Positions 23,633-35,894 of a DNA stretch of 64,000 bases are shown here, in pieces. How positions within the stretch are numbered: the first letter of the stretch is position 1; the number at the start of each line of letters is the position of its first letter. A model generated the notes under the pieces. The model did not search any database and was not told the origin of the DNA. It saw only the letters and a list, made by a program, of their open reading frames with translations. The position numbers and the translations under genes were made by a program. The stretch is from Coleophoma eucalyptorum (Eukaryota; Ascomycota; Leotiomycetes; Helotiales; Dermateaceae), in the NCBI GenBank assembly GCA_026120035.1, contig JALRME010000058.1:1-64000 (forward strand), written 5' to 3'.

Positions 23633-25597
23633 TCATTGATACCCATAGCAGCCAACTCTCGAAGGGCTTGAAGAAGCTTAGCATCTTCTTCTCCAAGCTG
23701 CTTTCGAGTCGCCAGGGAGCCGGGAGCAGGGAAGTATTCTGCGTCAATTTCACAACTACAAGAGTTCGTTAGCCGTACGCCATATTATAGAATAAGGTCA
23801 AATACTTACGTAGCACCCTTCTCGGGCAAAATTCCATCGTAGAAATATCGTTGCACGTGTTTTGCCGTACATAGAGAAGGCATACTAACGCTGCAATGAC
23901 CAGTGGAGTATTGTTGGACGAACCCAGCTCCTTCAAAGCTGTTGTGCGCCTTCTGAGCGGAAATCAGAGGGCACACTGGATCGTAGGTAGTAGAGAGGAC
24001 GAGGATTGGGTTTGCAGTCTTGACTCTTGGGAACTCAGGATAATATCTGGGATGGAAATAATGAGTGGTTGGCAAGTCCCACGATGCTCGCAAGTACAGA
24101 TCCGATCCCGAGTATCTCGACACCAGTTTTGAGACCTCAGGGAGAGAAATTGTCAGATTCTGAATCGGCTTGATGCCGTGTTCTGGAGCACCAGCACCAG
24201 ACTTCCAATTATCATTTTCAACCACAAACGTGTTGGTTTCATCTGCAAGGACCTTTGCAACCCATAAATCGGTATACGCTTGATAAGCGGCTGTTGCATT
24301 GCCATTCAAAAGTTGTGCTAGATTCCTTGCCAATACTGGCCACATTGGGGCTGGTTTGTATAACGCTGCGAACACTCCGTTCATTACGACACCTCGGCGG
24401 GTGACAGCTCCATAGTCCTTAGCGCCAAGGTAAACAGGGATAGGTTCTTCGTCCAAAGCCTGGAGGAAATTTTCGATATAAGTCTGCAGATCATTTGCTG
24501 TTTTGAAGGAAACGTCTTTGATGCTGTTGAGAGGGCAATTTTCCTTGGCCTCAAAACAGTGTCTAACAAATTCAGAGAAGCACGCGTCGGTGTCAATCAA
24601 GTTCTCCTCATCATAAAATTTATTGTACCAATCGTCCAAGTTGCTCACACCATCAATAATCAATCTAGTAACCCTTTCAGGGAACATTTGGGCATAAGTC
24701 TGACCTAGGGTTGTTCCATCTATAGATGATTAGCAGGTCGAGCCACGGCTCCGCGGATTTCAACATACAACTAAACCCCCAATAGTACATTTCCTCCTGG
24801 CCAATGGCATCCAATATAGAGTTCATGTCGGCTGCAGTCTGGGGGGTGTTGACATATAGGCCGTGCTCACCCATCACATCGTAACAGGCTTTGGCTTGAT
24901 TTTCAGCCCTGGTGAACATGTCACCAGCCTCGAATTCAACATCCCATGGTTCGCTGAAGATCTTTTCCTCTCTCTGCTCTGGTGTGACGAAACAGCTTGC
25001 TTGAGGAATTGATCCATTGACACCGCGCGGATCAAAGCTGAGCAGATGGAACCCTTCGCCAACGATCTTGTTCAGCTGTTCACCTCGTCTCCAAACAAAT
25101 TCCGCGCCGCTTCCTACACACGATCAGCACCGTCGTATTATCACAGCGCTCACCTTCATACATACCTCCTGGACCACCCGGATTGAGAATAATACTCTTG
25201 CCGCCAGTCGCAGAGGTATTGGTTGCGAGCAATCGAACAAGCGGGATTGAGAATGTCTTGTCGGAAGCTGTTTTATTGAACTGGTCCATAGGAACATCAA
25301 TTCGAGTGCCTGCCCTGGAATCAATTCCTGATCTACTCAATTCTGGTCATTAGACTTACATTCCAACTTGTGCTTGTTTACTTCGCCGCAGGGTTCCCAT
25401 TTCAGCGACGAGGTCGAACCACCCGTAGAGTCTGACCTATTGTAGCTGAACCACAAGCATGCCATTATTGTAAGCAAGAGAACCATTGCATGCTTCACTC
25501 GACGTGATCGAGGCCGTCCAGCTGCCGCGTTGCCATCCAGCCGGGTATGCTGGACCAACAGTGTTTGTTTCTCATCAGAACTCACGTTGAGCGCCAT
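23617..25597 (-). CDS. Membrane-anchored tripeptidyl aminopeptidase-like alpha/beta hydrolase
   Basis: Secretory-pathway serine hydrolase of the TAP family. ATG 25597 (MALNVSSDEKQTLL); the upstream frame has no ATG. A single hydrophobic helix, HAMVLLLTIMACLWFSY, near residue 45 suggests a type II membrane anchor. Introns of about 50-65 nt: KLE-C|TRIDVPMDQF, NPGG-PGG|SGAEFVW, YYWGFSY|GTTLGQTYAQ, and GAT|CEIDAEYFPAP. The nucleophile is Ser in GFSYG, the acid probably the Asp of TTYDPVCP, the His in STGHCS; the oxyanion motif is NPGGPGGSG. Several N-glycosylation sequons are present. The last codons (ITRF-stop, from 23631 to 23617) lie within a block shared with the transposon end, so the C-terminus is probably borrowed from the element. 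Confidence 0.85.
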
Positions 25598-26189
25598 TTT
25601 TGTATCAATTGGAATCAATACAATATCTTGCACGTCCCCCAGACTCAACAAGGGGAATGAAGAAAGAAAAGCTGGGTAGTAGATGGGGAAAAGCTATGGG
25701 CGCATCCAGCTATCAGACGGTTGAAATTAGCACCGAGGTTGGATAGCTGCCTTCCTAAAGGCGCCGTCATGACGTGAACTCCAACTGCCAGAACTAGTCA
25801 TGCATGCATGAGTCATGTGATGTGAGGCCCGCTCGACTACAGTATCATATCGCTTAGCTGGATGATAGGTGCTTGCGTAGGATGAATGCCCCATGATCCT
25901 GCATATATCTGAAATAGGAGGCTACTAACACCATGGTTATCTATGAAAAGCATGGTATATGTATGCGATGACAATTGACCCTTTGTCTTTTGCGTTGGTT
26001 ATCTTCGAGTCTCGTATCCGATCCGAAGAGATGCGGAGATCAGGCACCAGTGAACCACAACACATATGCATTGCTGGATAGGCTTCGTTGCTAAACGCTA
26101 CATTGAAGATTCATGTTGCTTGATTATACTGTCATAAATAAGTTTCTAATTACAAGAAATAGCATAATAGTTCCTCGTCCTTCGCTTAA
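25598..26189. other. Intergenic region
   Basis: About 0.6 kb upstream of the hydrolase and downstream of the NACHT-ankyrin gene. catgcatgcatgagtcatg near 25800 is a palindrome-rich patch. No gene. Confidence 0.45.
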
Positions 26190-29100
26190 TCACATCAGGT
26201 CCAACAAGAATTTCACAATATCATAAAACTCCTTCTCCGACGCCAGGTGCAGGGCCGTCAAACCTCCGGGAAGCTCCGCATTAACGTCAGCTCCTCGCTC
26301 GACCAGGATCTTAACAATTTGAAGATGTCCCCCTTCGGCTGCCTTGTGCAGTGCGGTATATCGATTGCTTGGTTTTGTTGAGTTCGGATCAGCCCCAGCC
26401 TCGAGCAATAATTCCACGATCGGCTTGCTCCCCTGCCCACACGCAGTCAAAAAGGCCGTCTCTTCATTGTTTGCTTCTATCAAAATATTTGCTTGTCGCT
26501 TCAGAAGAATCTGTGCAAGTTGCAGATTGCCAAGCTTGGCCGCTTGATGCAGCAATGTCTGACCTCGATGATCTCCGGTATTGATGTTGTTCCAACAACT
26601 TAGGAGGAATTCTATGACCTCGAAGAATTCTACCTTGTGGATACGAGGTGCTATCCCAAGTATTGAATCGTATATGCTTCGTTGAAATTTGGCTCTGCTG
26701 GTTTCTGGTTCAAGTAGTCGCTTGACTACGGCAATTTGTCCAGCTTCGATGGCTCTGCGTAGAGTTGCGATAGCCTCACGCTGTCTCTTCTCAAGATCTG
26801 GCTCCGCCGATAGAAGGATTGAGACAACACCAGCGTGTCCGCGCAGCGTAGCAACTTGTAGTGGCGTTTCGCCGTGGTTATTCGTAGCTGTAACACTAGC
26901 TCCGTTCTGAAGTAGTAAAGGGATCAGAACCTCATGGCCTTCTGCAGCTGCAAGATGTAACGGATTACTTTGATAGTAATCTCTGATAGCTATTGATGCT
27001 CCGTGCTCCAGAAGAATTTGTACACAGTTGACATCTCCCCTGCCAGCTGAAATATGGATCGCATTTCGGTTCTTATAGTCGGACGGAACGACATCGGCCC
27101 CGTGCTCTAGCAGCATCTTCATAATCTCGTAAAGCCCTGCCTCCGCAGCAATGATGAGAGGGGTCCTAGCATCCTTGTCTCGTACATCTGCAAAGGCGCC
27201 GTGGTCTAATAGCAATTGAACACCAACTTGATAGTCAGCTAGAACGGTCCGATGGAGATCTACCAAACCTCGAGGGTCTCTCTCAAATTCGGTCGGGATT
27301 GCACCATATTGTAATAGCTCATGAACCAAGGCATCATTTCGAAACTTCAGGGTGTAGCTTAGAATTGTCCTATTACCCGTGTCGCATTGGTTAACGTTTG
27401 CATGCCTGGCAAGCATGATTCTTATGACAATGCCGTCATCTTTGTGGACCAATCTAGGTAGCGCATAATTGAATATAAGATCTGTGTTGAAGAACACATC
27501 TTGAATATCATGAGCGATCGCATCTGACATGTATGTAAGGTAATGCACATGGTGGTTGAAAGTAGAGCTTACCTTCTTGCTCTGAGTGTAACGAGTCAAA
27601 TGTCCAATCTAAAATCTGCCCAGAATTCGACTTCGTTACTAGCCAGTCGCGGTAACTTTCAGTAGCAGGCGAGGCACAATAGCCACGGCCAAGCTTGCTC
27701 TCTATACATTGTCCAGCCACGAATTTCTCTCCTCGCTTTAACAGTATTCTCCAGTGTTTATGGCCAACACGACGAGCGTATTTCATGAAGATCATCTCGC
27801 ATGCTAAAATTGTATTGCTTTGTTGTAGTTCCATCAGACTGAAACAGGCTTGTAGAGAACGCTCCACGGCTAGAGAATGAGCCAGAAGACTATTGTAGCT
27901 TTCCAGACTTTCAAGGTATTCTCTCACGGATAAGTGCGCGAATCGAAAGGTATTCTGCTCCGGATCAAGAACAACAAGATTGCAGCAGATGCTGAGGACA
28001 TCGGATTCTTTCAAGTCAAAGTACTTCCCAGAACTATCCACAGAGATAGCGGCTACGAACTCGGCTGTATCCATTTTCCGCTGGGCGCACATCAGCCATT
28101 TCATGATTCGCGAGGCTATCTCTGGATTTGGGTATTCGCCCATGTTGACTTGTTCAAAGATCAACTGGTAGGATTCATTCAGCTTCTTTGGAAGTTTGCC
28201 CAGAACATGTCGAACATTGTCTTCCGTCTTAACTTGATATGGATCGCAAAGTGTCTCGATATGTAAACTCGGTAGGCGAAACCTATGCAATTTAGTGAAT
28301 ATTCCTCAAAATAAAGGTTTGGAGGGGAGTGACGAACATTCCTTGTGCTTTTAAGATCAAAGTTTGAATTATATGTTCTTCCAAGTCTTGCGATACTTTA
28401 CCACACAGAAGTCTCTCCTCTGATATGACTTTCGCGATTTGGGAGCGGATATATTTCTCGATGTCAACACTGTTGTCTGCCGTGTTAATAAACAGATTGG
28501 GGACTTTGCTCAAGCGGCGGACTATATCATGATCATCCCTGCTGCTGATAAAAATCTTTACAAGCGTAGGTGACTCTTGAATGAACCGATTGAAGGCGTA
28601 AAATAGTTCATGGCGTGTTTGTGGATTGCACTCGTCAAGGGCGTCAATGACAATGGTCGCTGGATTTTGCGCAAGTAACTCGAGGATCGCTTCTACAACT
28701 TCTTCAAGATCCAGCCGACTTGGCTTTCCCTCTCCATATGTTTCCTTCTTTTTTAACGCATATCTACTGACGACTGGTTCTCGGATAGGCAAGTCTACAC
28801 TTGAAGTTGCCAACTGAGCTAGGATACAATTAAGTATCTCGACAGGTATAGCTATCTCAGGTTCTGCTGGGTTTCTTGCACAGTAGAAGTGAGCAACCGG
28901 TGCAGCATCAGGTACTGACTTGCTTTCCTGAATAAATCTTTGGATAACCGAGGTACTATAAGGATATAGTCAATAGCTAAAAAATCATAAGCATTTGGAA
29001 GCCTTACGACAACATGCTCTTTCCAGACCCAGCTACAAAACATTAGCTTGAACTCCAACAGCTGACACGAAATTTGGAATTACTTACGTATGCCATGGAG

Positions 29101-30350
29101 CCATAGAATCGCCGAGATGCTGGAGTTTCTCCATTCCTGGAACTGCGGCTTGTCAAAGAGCCAAAGACATGAGTTTTGAAGAAGTGTTTTGGCTTTAGAA
29201 GAGTGATGAGCATGGAATTCGACTTCGGAAAGCCATTCAAATATCAGCTTCCGATCGGACTCTGCTCCTGCTGTCAGCCAAAGTTCTTGGAGGGAAGTGG
29301 TAGTGTACTCCACCCTTTAAGTGGTCATCTAAGTCTTGTAGTCGCGTTGCGGTCCTTACTATTGGACTTTCCAGACTGCAGACTATATTTTTGAGTAGTG
29401 CTTGCTGTTCTACCCACTCGTCTTGATCTAAATACACTGGTCAGTGGAAACTCTTTTCGAATAGTAAAAACTCTGACCTAAACTGATCCCGGCTGGTTTT
29501 CCTGCTTTCATGCTTTGAACATCGTTGTGGGTGTTGCTCGTTACTTACTTATCAGCATGCAAGTATTCCAAGGAATTTTCCACATACACTTTGCAGTCAC
29601 TGGTCGGGTATATGAATCTAAGTTCTTTTGCTCATTCCGTATTTTTTGGATAAATTCCCCTATCTGTCCATCATTGTTCTGGTTTGCATTCATGTTGTCG
29701 GGTTCTGTGAGTGTGTGGTCAGCACGAGCGTCTAGTTGCTCTTCTCCGTGCACCGCCATACTGATTGCATACACTTCTCTCGACTTACCAATGCAGCCCT
29801 GTTCGTAGAACTTGCCTGCTATTGACAGGTAGGCCAAAATTGCACTGTAGAGATTTACCAGCATTTTCTCTAGTTCATTGTCAATTGTGGAAGGTCCCTG
29901 TAGATATAGCATCTCTATCGCTGCGCAACGTGCGATCAAATTCGTGACCAGCTCCACGCCCTCAGTAACCACACCCAAAGTCTCACCGTTATCAACTGCA
30001 ATCTGCAACAAAGAACGTACTCCAGCCCAAGGCAAAACGGCATGCCCAGGATCATATTGAACGACCGCAACATCAACCTGGATGAACTGTTTCACCCACG
30101 TGATGATTTTCGAAAACACATCATGCAGGACCACGATCTCCCCTTTACGGTTCTTATACTTCCATCGCTTGCGCAGACATTCCTTTTGCTTTAGCTGGAC
30201 AGAGATGATAATGTCTTGTATGATATTTTTCTGGTCCGCCTGGTTAAGATCGAAATCAAGATGGTCTGTGGCAGGAAGGCCCGCAGCCGCTTGAGTCCAT
30301 AGGTTAGGTCGAACGGGAGAAGTACTCGTGCTCTCCGAAACAGCGACCAT
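26190..30350 (-). CDS. NACHT-ankyrin NOD-like receptor
   Basis: Multi-exon fungal NLR. ATG 30350. Residues 1-270 resemble the NACHT_N/NWD N-terminal region (LWTQAAAGLP, VDVAVVQYDPGHAVLPWAGV). An exon boundary lies inside the P-loop: HGI joins PGSGKSMLS through an intron ending at about 29035. The next exon has PVAHFYCARN, and Walker B is IVIDALDECNPQTRHELF with sensor IFISSRDD. The winged-helix-like part includes FRFAHLSVREYLES. From about 27560 to 26190 there are nine or more ankyrin repeats (NPLHLAAAEGHEVLIPLLLQ; TALHKAAEGGHLQIVKILVE), ending FLLDLM. In this class the ankyrins sense and the N-terminus signals. At least six introns; the exact edges in 28.2-29.6 kb are uncertain. It is the first of three minus-strand genes forming a receptor island. 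Confidence 0.87.
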
Positions 30351-31457
30351 AGCTTCTCCGGATATCCTTTAATATCACTGCCCTTTGCTCACACAACGCG
30401 CAATATCTGACGTTCCTCCGTTGGTTGTTGTATGATGCGGGGTTCAACGGGGGAAGCTTGGCTTGGTCTTTAGCTGAGCTCCGTTCTGAATGAACGGTAG
30501 AGCCACGTTGGAGGATAGATGCCAGCAGATATACCAAAGGCAAGTTCTTCAATGTTGGCAGGTGATGAGCCATGAACCATGCCCAGTCCTGATGTTGATA
30601 CGAAAGAGGAAACGATCGGTGGGCTCTGGAAGGCGCCGTTTGCTCACTGCCCTCTCGAGTGCTGGCGGGGCTGAGTTTGTACGGCAGCGAGTAGCAAGTA
30701 GCGAGGAATTCGTAACGAGTAAGCAGCCACCCCCATATCGGAAGACTCATCGCCAGGCTGCAGAGTTGTCACACTGCAGAGTTAGTTGGGGCTGGTGGAG
30801 TGGAAGGACACAAGCCGCAGACCATCGACCCTGTCCCTTGCACGACAGTCCAACAAGGCTCCCACAGGGCGCTCCAATGACTTGATGCTATCCCAGACGC
30901 CTTCGGAAGCTGTCCACCAGGTCTTCGGCTTTCGTGGGGCCCGCCCTGCTCTCATCGTGATCTAGCTCGCGGTGGGCGGCGCTTCATCGCTTGACAGCCT
31001 CATCTACCTCTACATCCCTTTGCCGTCGGTTCCCTCTGTCTCTTATCGCAGGTAACTGATGATGTGATGACTCATCAGTGCTTATGTCAAGCTTCGACTA
31101 TCCTGATCCACTGCGGGACTGGTCACGACGGGAATGAGGACGCATCCTGGGTCTACGTGATCCATCCACGAAAGAGAATCAGGTAGAGGCGCAGCAAATC
31201 CGTTGAGGGATATAGCATGGTTAAGAATGAGGCTTCCACTATATCTCTTTAAATGTTTCAGGACTGGCCCAAGGAATCTTGGGAATACAGTTTGGCACCT
31301 GATGTCTGATTATAAATATAGGGAACTTTTTCCGTTCTTTGGTTTCAAAATCATGGTTCTACTTTGGGAAGAAAATCATAAAATTGAAAAGATCAGATTT
31401 CAATTTTGGCAATTGATGCAGGTATCTCAACCCATAAGATACCCATTTAGTATTCGT
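30351..31457. other. Intergenic region upstream of the NACHT-ankyrin gene
   Basis: About 1.1 kb. It contains a perfect TGACTCA (AP-1/Gcn4-type) at 31068-31074 in the palindromic context tgatgactcatca. Open frames on both strands have no recognisable product. Confidence 0.45.
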
Positions 31458-34400
31458 CTATTCGGTTTCTTCCTCCATGTTCTCATCCTCTTCGCTCTCT
31501 TCTTCACTGCTGTCTTCTTCACTGTACTCCTCTTCGCTTTCTTCCTCTTCAACATGTTCCCCTCCGGTATCTTCGACTTCACTACCTTCATCCTCACTGC
31601 TTTCATCTGCCTCCTCGCTCCCCAGCTCCTTAAATCTATACCTCTCTTCTGCCTTCGATCTGTTCTCCCTTTGATCGCAGTATTCTTTAAAGGACAGTTT
31701 AGAGGATTGACGTACTCTGTCGTCATGGTCCGGGCAAGAAGAAGCCATAACTTGTTCAGGATTGTAACCACAGAACTCAAGCGCTTCATACCATTCCCTC
31801 TCTCTTCTGTACATTGAGGCAGTCATTGATGGCGTAACCCCATCTTCATTTCTTCCATAAACATCAGCACCAGCCGAGATAAAAACTACCAGGAGTTCTC
31901 GAGGTTCTGTGCGAGAGAGTCTACAAGTTTCTGGGTAGTTGCGCCTAGCAATCCTATCCCCATGCTTATGAAAGCGACGACATTGTAAGATTCTGTGCAA
32001 AACCGTGTCGCCATTTGGTGCCCGGCATGATACTTCAGCGCCCCATTTGAGCATAACAATTGCTTTTTGAACGCAATCGATAACCTCTCCATAGTAGTAT
32101 CCAGAATCTGATGCGAGAGCTATCAAACTAGATTGTATGGATCCATCGTAATGCTTGCTTTTTGTGTTGGGACTGATGAATGGTTGCCCATATTTTAGTA
32201 TATGCTCTAGCACTGTCTGGAAAATATATTAGCATAATCATAGAATCTGCTTTTGGAATTGTGAACAAACAGAGCATCGTTGTGAAATGGCTTGAACCAG
32301 CCCACTAGTCCACATATCATCTCCATGGTGAATGTCAAGCGAATAATCCGCACCTGCTTGTAACATGAATTTAACACACTCGGACTTTTCCCTAAGCTCA
32401 TCTTCGTCGCCATTGCTTAATAATCCTGCATCTAAACTGATTAATGAATACACAGGCCTTTACTATATTAGCTTAGATCTTATGACCTTTGGAAATAGAC
32501 CTCGCAGTCTGTAAGAAGGAAAACATACTTAACATAACCAATTTCATCGATCTCAACTGAATTAGGGTCTAGATTTTTACCCAGTAAAAATTTACACATG
32601 TCTACGCGCGTGAATCTCATTGCATACTACTCAGAAGTTAGCCAGACGGTTGAATTTTACACCGAAACCGCTTACATTAAGAAGCGAGCGTCCTTCTTCA
32701 TCGCGATCACTTAGATGGGCAGTTTTATTTTCCAGTGCGTCAAGTAGATCTCGAAGCTCGCCATTTTCAATTATTTTGAAAACCTCAGAATCATTTGGAA
32801 TTACTGCCTGGTAAGTTATGGTTGCGGATGGATCATTTAATGGGTCGAAGTTAAACACAACTCGGAAGGGCGATGCCCCTCGAGCAGCTGTGTATATTGC
32901 AATTTCTGCGGCGACTGCATTGTAGTCAGAGATACCTTCTCCAGCAACAGTATGCTCAACAGCGTTTGAGGCTTGCCAAATGGAGGCAATAACTTTTCCA
33001 TAAGGCGTTATCCAGTATGAATTCCTGTTGCCAAAGCGTGACCGGCCCTTCAGAGGCGCCTGACTCGAACTTGCAAGTGAAAGGCGGTTAGAATCTGCAA
33101 ATGTGCTTAGAGACTTCGTATAGGGCTTTGACATATCTACGGCACCTTGGGGCTCTGTTCTGATTGACAACCCTCTGGTTAGGTTCATCTGGTTTCTGAG
33201 CTTGACGATATCATCCTGTGATGCAAGAATAAAAGACCCATCTACGTTTTCAAGTGCGATGTGCTCAGCTCCAAGAATGTGCTGAATATAATTGGAAATG
33301 ATGCCTGCTTCTTCAGCTGTCGCAATTGTATTTGGAGTATACGCATAGTTAAGGAGTCCTTGTATGACAGTACTGATGGGATCCTTCGTATTTGATTCAT
33401 ACCCTGATATCTGGTGACAAAGCGTTGGGGATGTCGTTAGGACTGGAGATCCGAGACATGACTTGGTACGGATGCTCACATCACTTGGAATTGCTGTAAA
33501 GATTAAAAATAAGTAAGAAGTAATACAAGTCATGAATAGAGTAATGGATTTGAGGGGACTGGCTTACGTGAAAATGGCCCACTGTGCATGAGCTCATCCA
33601 TTATACAAGGCTCCTTCGTCCACCGCTGAATTTTTTCGTCACTAATTCTGTGACCCCTCACTTGGATGTATCTACTCTCCTTTCCTATGATATATTTACG
33701 GCGTTGAATTGTTCGGACAATGGCTTTTTGTTCTTGCCGCTTTACATTCTTTTCAAGCTTCAAATCTTGGATCTTGCGTTTGTACTGTCGTTCACTATTT
33801 AAGGTATTAGGATGAATCGAAAACTTTCCATGCCGGGTGATGTGTTTTTGGTAATAGAGGAAGAACAGAAACTTTCTTACTTAGCTGTGAAACCAAATTC
33901 CTCATTGATGATCTTCATCAACTCGGCTGTAGTAATCTTCCCTTTGGCATATAGCTGCCTTATTCGACTTTCAGCAGGTTTCCATTTCTTCGCAGACATG
34001 GTAGGGGCCTTTGGGCCGCGCTTCTGTACTGGAATACATGGACTCATGTGGCCAACCAAAGTGCAACCTTGGGCGGGCTGTGGGCTCGATATAACCTCGA
34101 TACCAGTTGTTAACACAGACAGAGGTTCGCATAGCTCTTGTTGGAACTCTGGCAGGAGTGTATTCGAAAGTTTTCCTTCAGTACGGTTTTCAGAACCGAC
34201 CTTAATCAGATACCCATCAGAGGCCATAAATCTTTGGACGGTGTTATCATTGACAGCGTTGTCAGAATAGACTGGAGAAGGCTCCAAATTCGTGTCAAAA
34301 TCGAAAAAAAGCTCTTGTTGGAAGTTTCGCAGGGGCGTATTCGAAATCTCTCCTTCCGTACATATTGGGTCTCCAGAACCGACCATAATCAGGTATCCAT

Positions 34401-34551
34401 CAGAGCCCACAAATTCTTGGACAGTGTTATCGTTGGCGATGTTGTCAGAATAGACCGGAGAAGGCTCCGAGGTCGTGTGAAATTGGAAAAGAGGCCCCGC
34501 GGTCATTCCAAAGAACGCATCATCATCAAAGGATTCAATATGTGGCTCCAT
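31458..34551 (-). CDS. Clr5-domain protein with ankyrin-like C-terminus and acidic tail
   Basis: Likely nuclear or regulatory protein. The preferred ATG is 34551 (MEPHIESFDDDAFFG); the ATG at 34629 would add 26 residues. Residues about 20-140 are two copies of a 55-60-residue segment beginning EPSPVYSDN. A Clr5 domain follows: KKWKPAESRIRQLYAKGKIT through EEFGFTA, spliced to NERQYKRKIQDLKLEKN. Later exons (about 33512-32665, then 32.6-31.46 kb) carry weak ankyrin-like units (CVKFMLQAGADYSLDIHHGD; NGDTVLHRILQC; FISAGADVYGRNEDGVTP). The protein ends in a highly Glu/Asp/Ser-rich tail (HVEEEESEEEYSEEDSSEEE). The Clr5-ankyrin pairing is common in filamentous fungi but its function is unknown. Splices around 32.2-32.65 kb are approximate. 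Confidence 0.78.
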
Positions 34552-34655
34552 TTTTGCTTGAGTATCAATTATAGTGAAATAAAGGAAATCGAAAGCCAAG
34601 CCAGGCAGATCTCCGAGTTTTATGGTCAAATGCGATGCGGCTGTACACTGGGGTT

Positions 34656-34789
34656 GAGACGTTTAACTGGTTAGAAAAAAAGTACTATCTGTATGCAGCT
34701 AATTTATGTGCTTTATGAGGTCGAGACGTTTAACTGGTCAGAAAAAAGTACTATCTGTGTGCAGCTAATTTGTGTGTTTATTGGTCCCC
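34656..34789. repeat. 67-bp direct tandem duplication in promoter region
   Basis: Two adjacent copies start gagacgtttaactggt at 34656 and 34723 and share agtactatctgt(a/g)tgcagcta. They lie about 105 bp upstream of the Clr5-ankyrin ATG (transcribed leftward). Confidence 0.85.
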
Positions 34790-35159
34790 TGGTTGGTCGC
34801 GAATCGAAGGCTGAACTCCCTCCCTTGATAAAAAAAGTCCCATCTCTGGTTGGCGCCACAGCGTACGAACATGTGGCACATCTGTAACTATAGTACTTTT
34901 GTACAATGCGGGAAGTGTAAGACTAGGTTTGATTGGTCTGCAACCTAAGACACCAGACCAAGGAATAATAAATGTCCTCGATGATACTGATGCAAGAATA
35001 GTACTTTTTATTGCTTCGTACTTCCTAATTACAGCACTCTATAAGAATGGCTTCCTATATTCAGGACTATCAACCTACAGCTACATCTTGTCATGCTTAT
35101 TCTCTAATCAGTTCTGATTTCCACAAAGTATTGACAGAAAACTTTTGGCACTGACAACT

Positions 35160-35555
35160 ATGGGTGATCATTCCTCTAGAAATCAAGAGCTATTGTTTAT
35201 GCTGACTACCAGTTCTGCAGCGCTATCCTTTAGTGATATCATAGCAGTTTACTCCCTTATTTCCAGCATAATTGGCGTCATAGCCACGATACTGGGAGTT
35301 TTCTTCGCGTACCAAGGCCTTAGTGAATTTCGAAATTTAGGTGAGTTAAGCAGAGGTGCAATTTTTGGGCGCATACTAACTTCTCATGAGGTTTACCCTC
35401 CTCAAGTCAACCTGTACGAGAAGATTTACGGAACAATCCGTTCGCGGGTGGTCCATAGTCTCGAATCTTTGTCATACATCAATCAGTATTGGTGGCCGTT
35501 GAAGCGATTGATTTTCGGATATATTCGTCCACAGGGCCAGGAGGTCCAAGGTTGA
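35160..35555 (+). CDS. Small single-helix membrane protein (hypothetical)
   Basis: 131 codons from ATG 35160 (MGDHSSRNQELLFMLTTSSA); the frame is open upstream to 35145 but only with TTG. One strong hydrophobic segment (DIIAVYSLISSIIGVIATIL, continuing GVFFAYQGL) is followed by a charged region (EFRNLGELSRGAIFGRILTS) and an aromatic tail (INQYWWPLKRLIFGYIRP). No family recognised. It is the only plus-strand candidate inside the receptor island. It could be a real accessory membrane protein or a chance frame; the well-formed helix favours real. Confidence 0.42.
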   Translation: MGDHSSRNQELLFMLTTSSAALSFSDIIAVYSLISSIIGVIATILGVFFAYQGLSEFRNLGELSRGAIFGRILTSHEVYPPQVNLYEKIYGTIRSRVVHSLESLSYINQYWWPLKRLIFGYIRPQGQEVQG

Positions 35556-35894
35556 GATATATCGAAGCTGGCCAATATGCGGACCGATATGATAGCACTT
35601 GTATTACTATGATTTATAGCCCACAACTATTTGTACACGAGGATTTATACTTTGTTTCGGCGAGACGAGCGTGCTTGAAATCGTGCGCCCAATCGCCTCT
35701 TAATTAGAATAATTAATAAGTACGACTCAGCTCCACTAGTAGAATTTATTACTTAAATAATACTATTTAGGACTGTTTATCTTTCCAATAATGCTTCCAG
35801 AGATTTTTAAGGTAGTATAGATGACAGTGGTTGAGGACTGAATAAGGATGTAAAAATAGTATAAAGAATTAAAGGTTTTAGTGACGAAGCTGTA
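35556..35894. other. Short intergenic region
   Basis: 340 bases, AT-rich, between converging frames. Nothing seen. Confidence 0.45.

Noticed and set aside
30304..30750. 148-codon minus-strand frame overlapping the start of the NACHT-ankyrin gene
   Set aside because: It overlaps the NLR's first exon in another phase and has no features.
31203..31817. 204-codon plus-strand frame with very hydrophobic Phe/Leu stretches
   Set aside because: It is the complement of the acidic Glu-rich tail of the Clr5-ankyrin protein, which yields Phe/Leu/Ser runs by chance.
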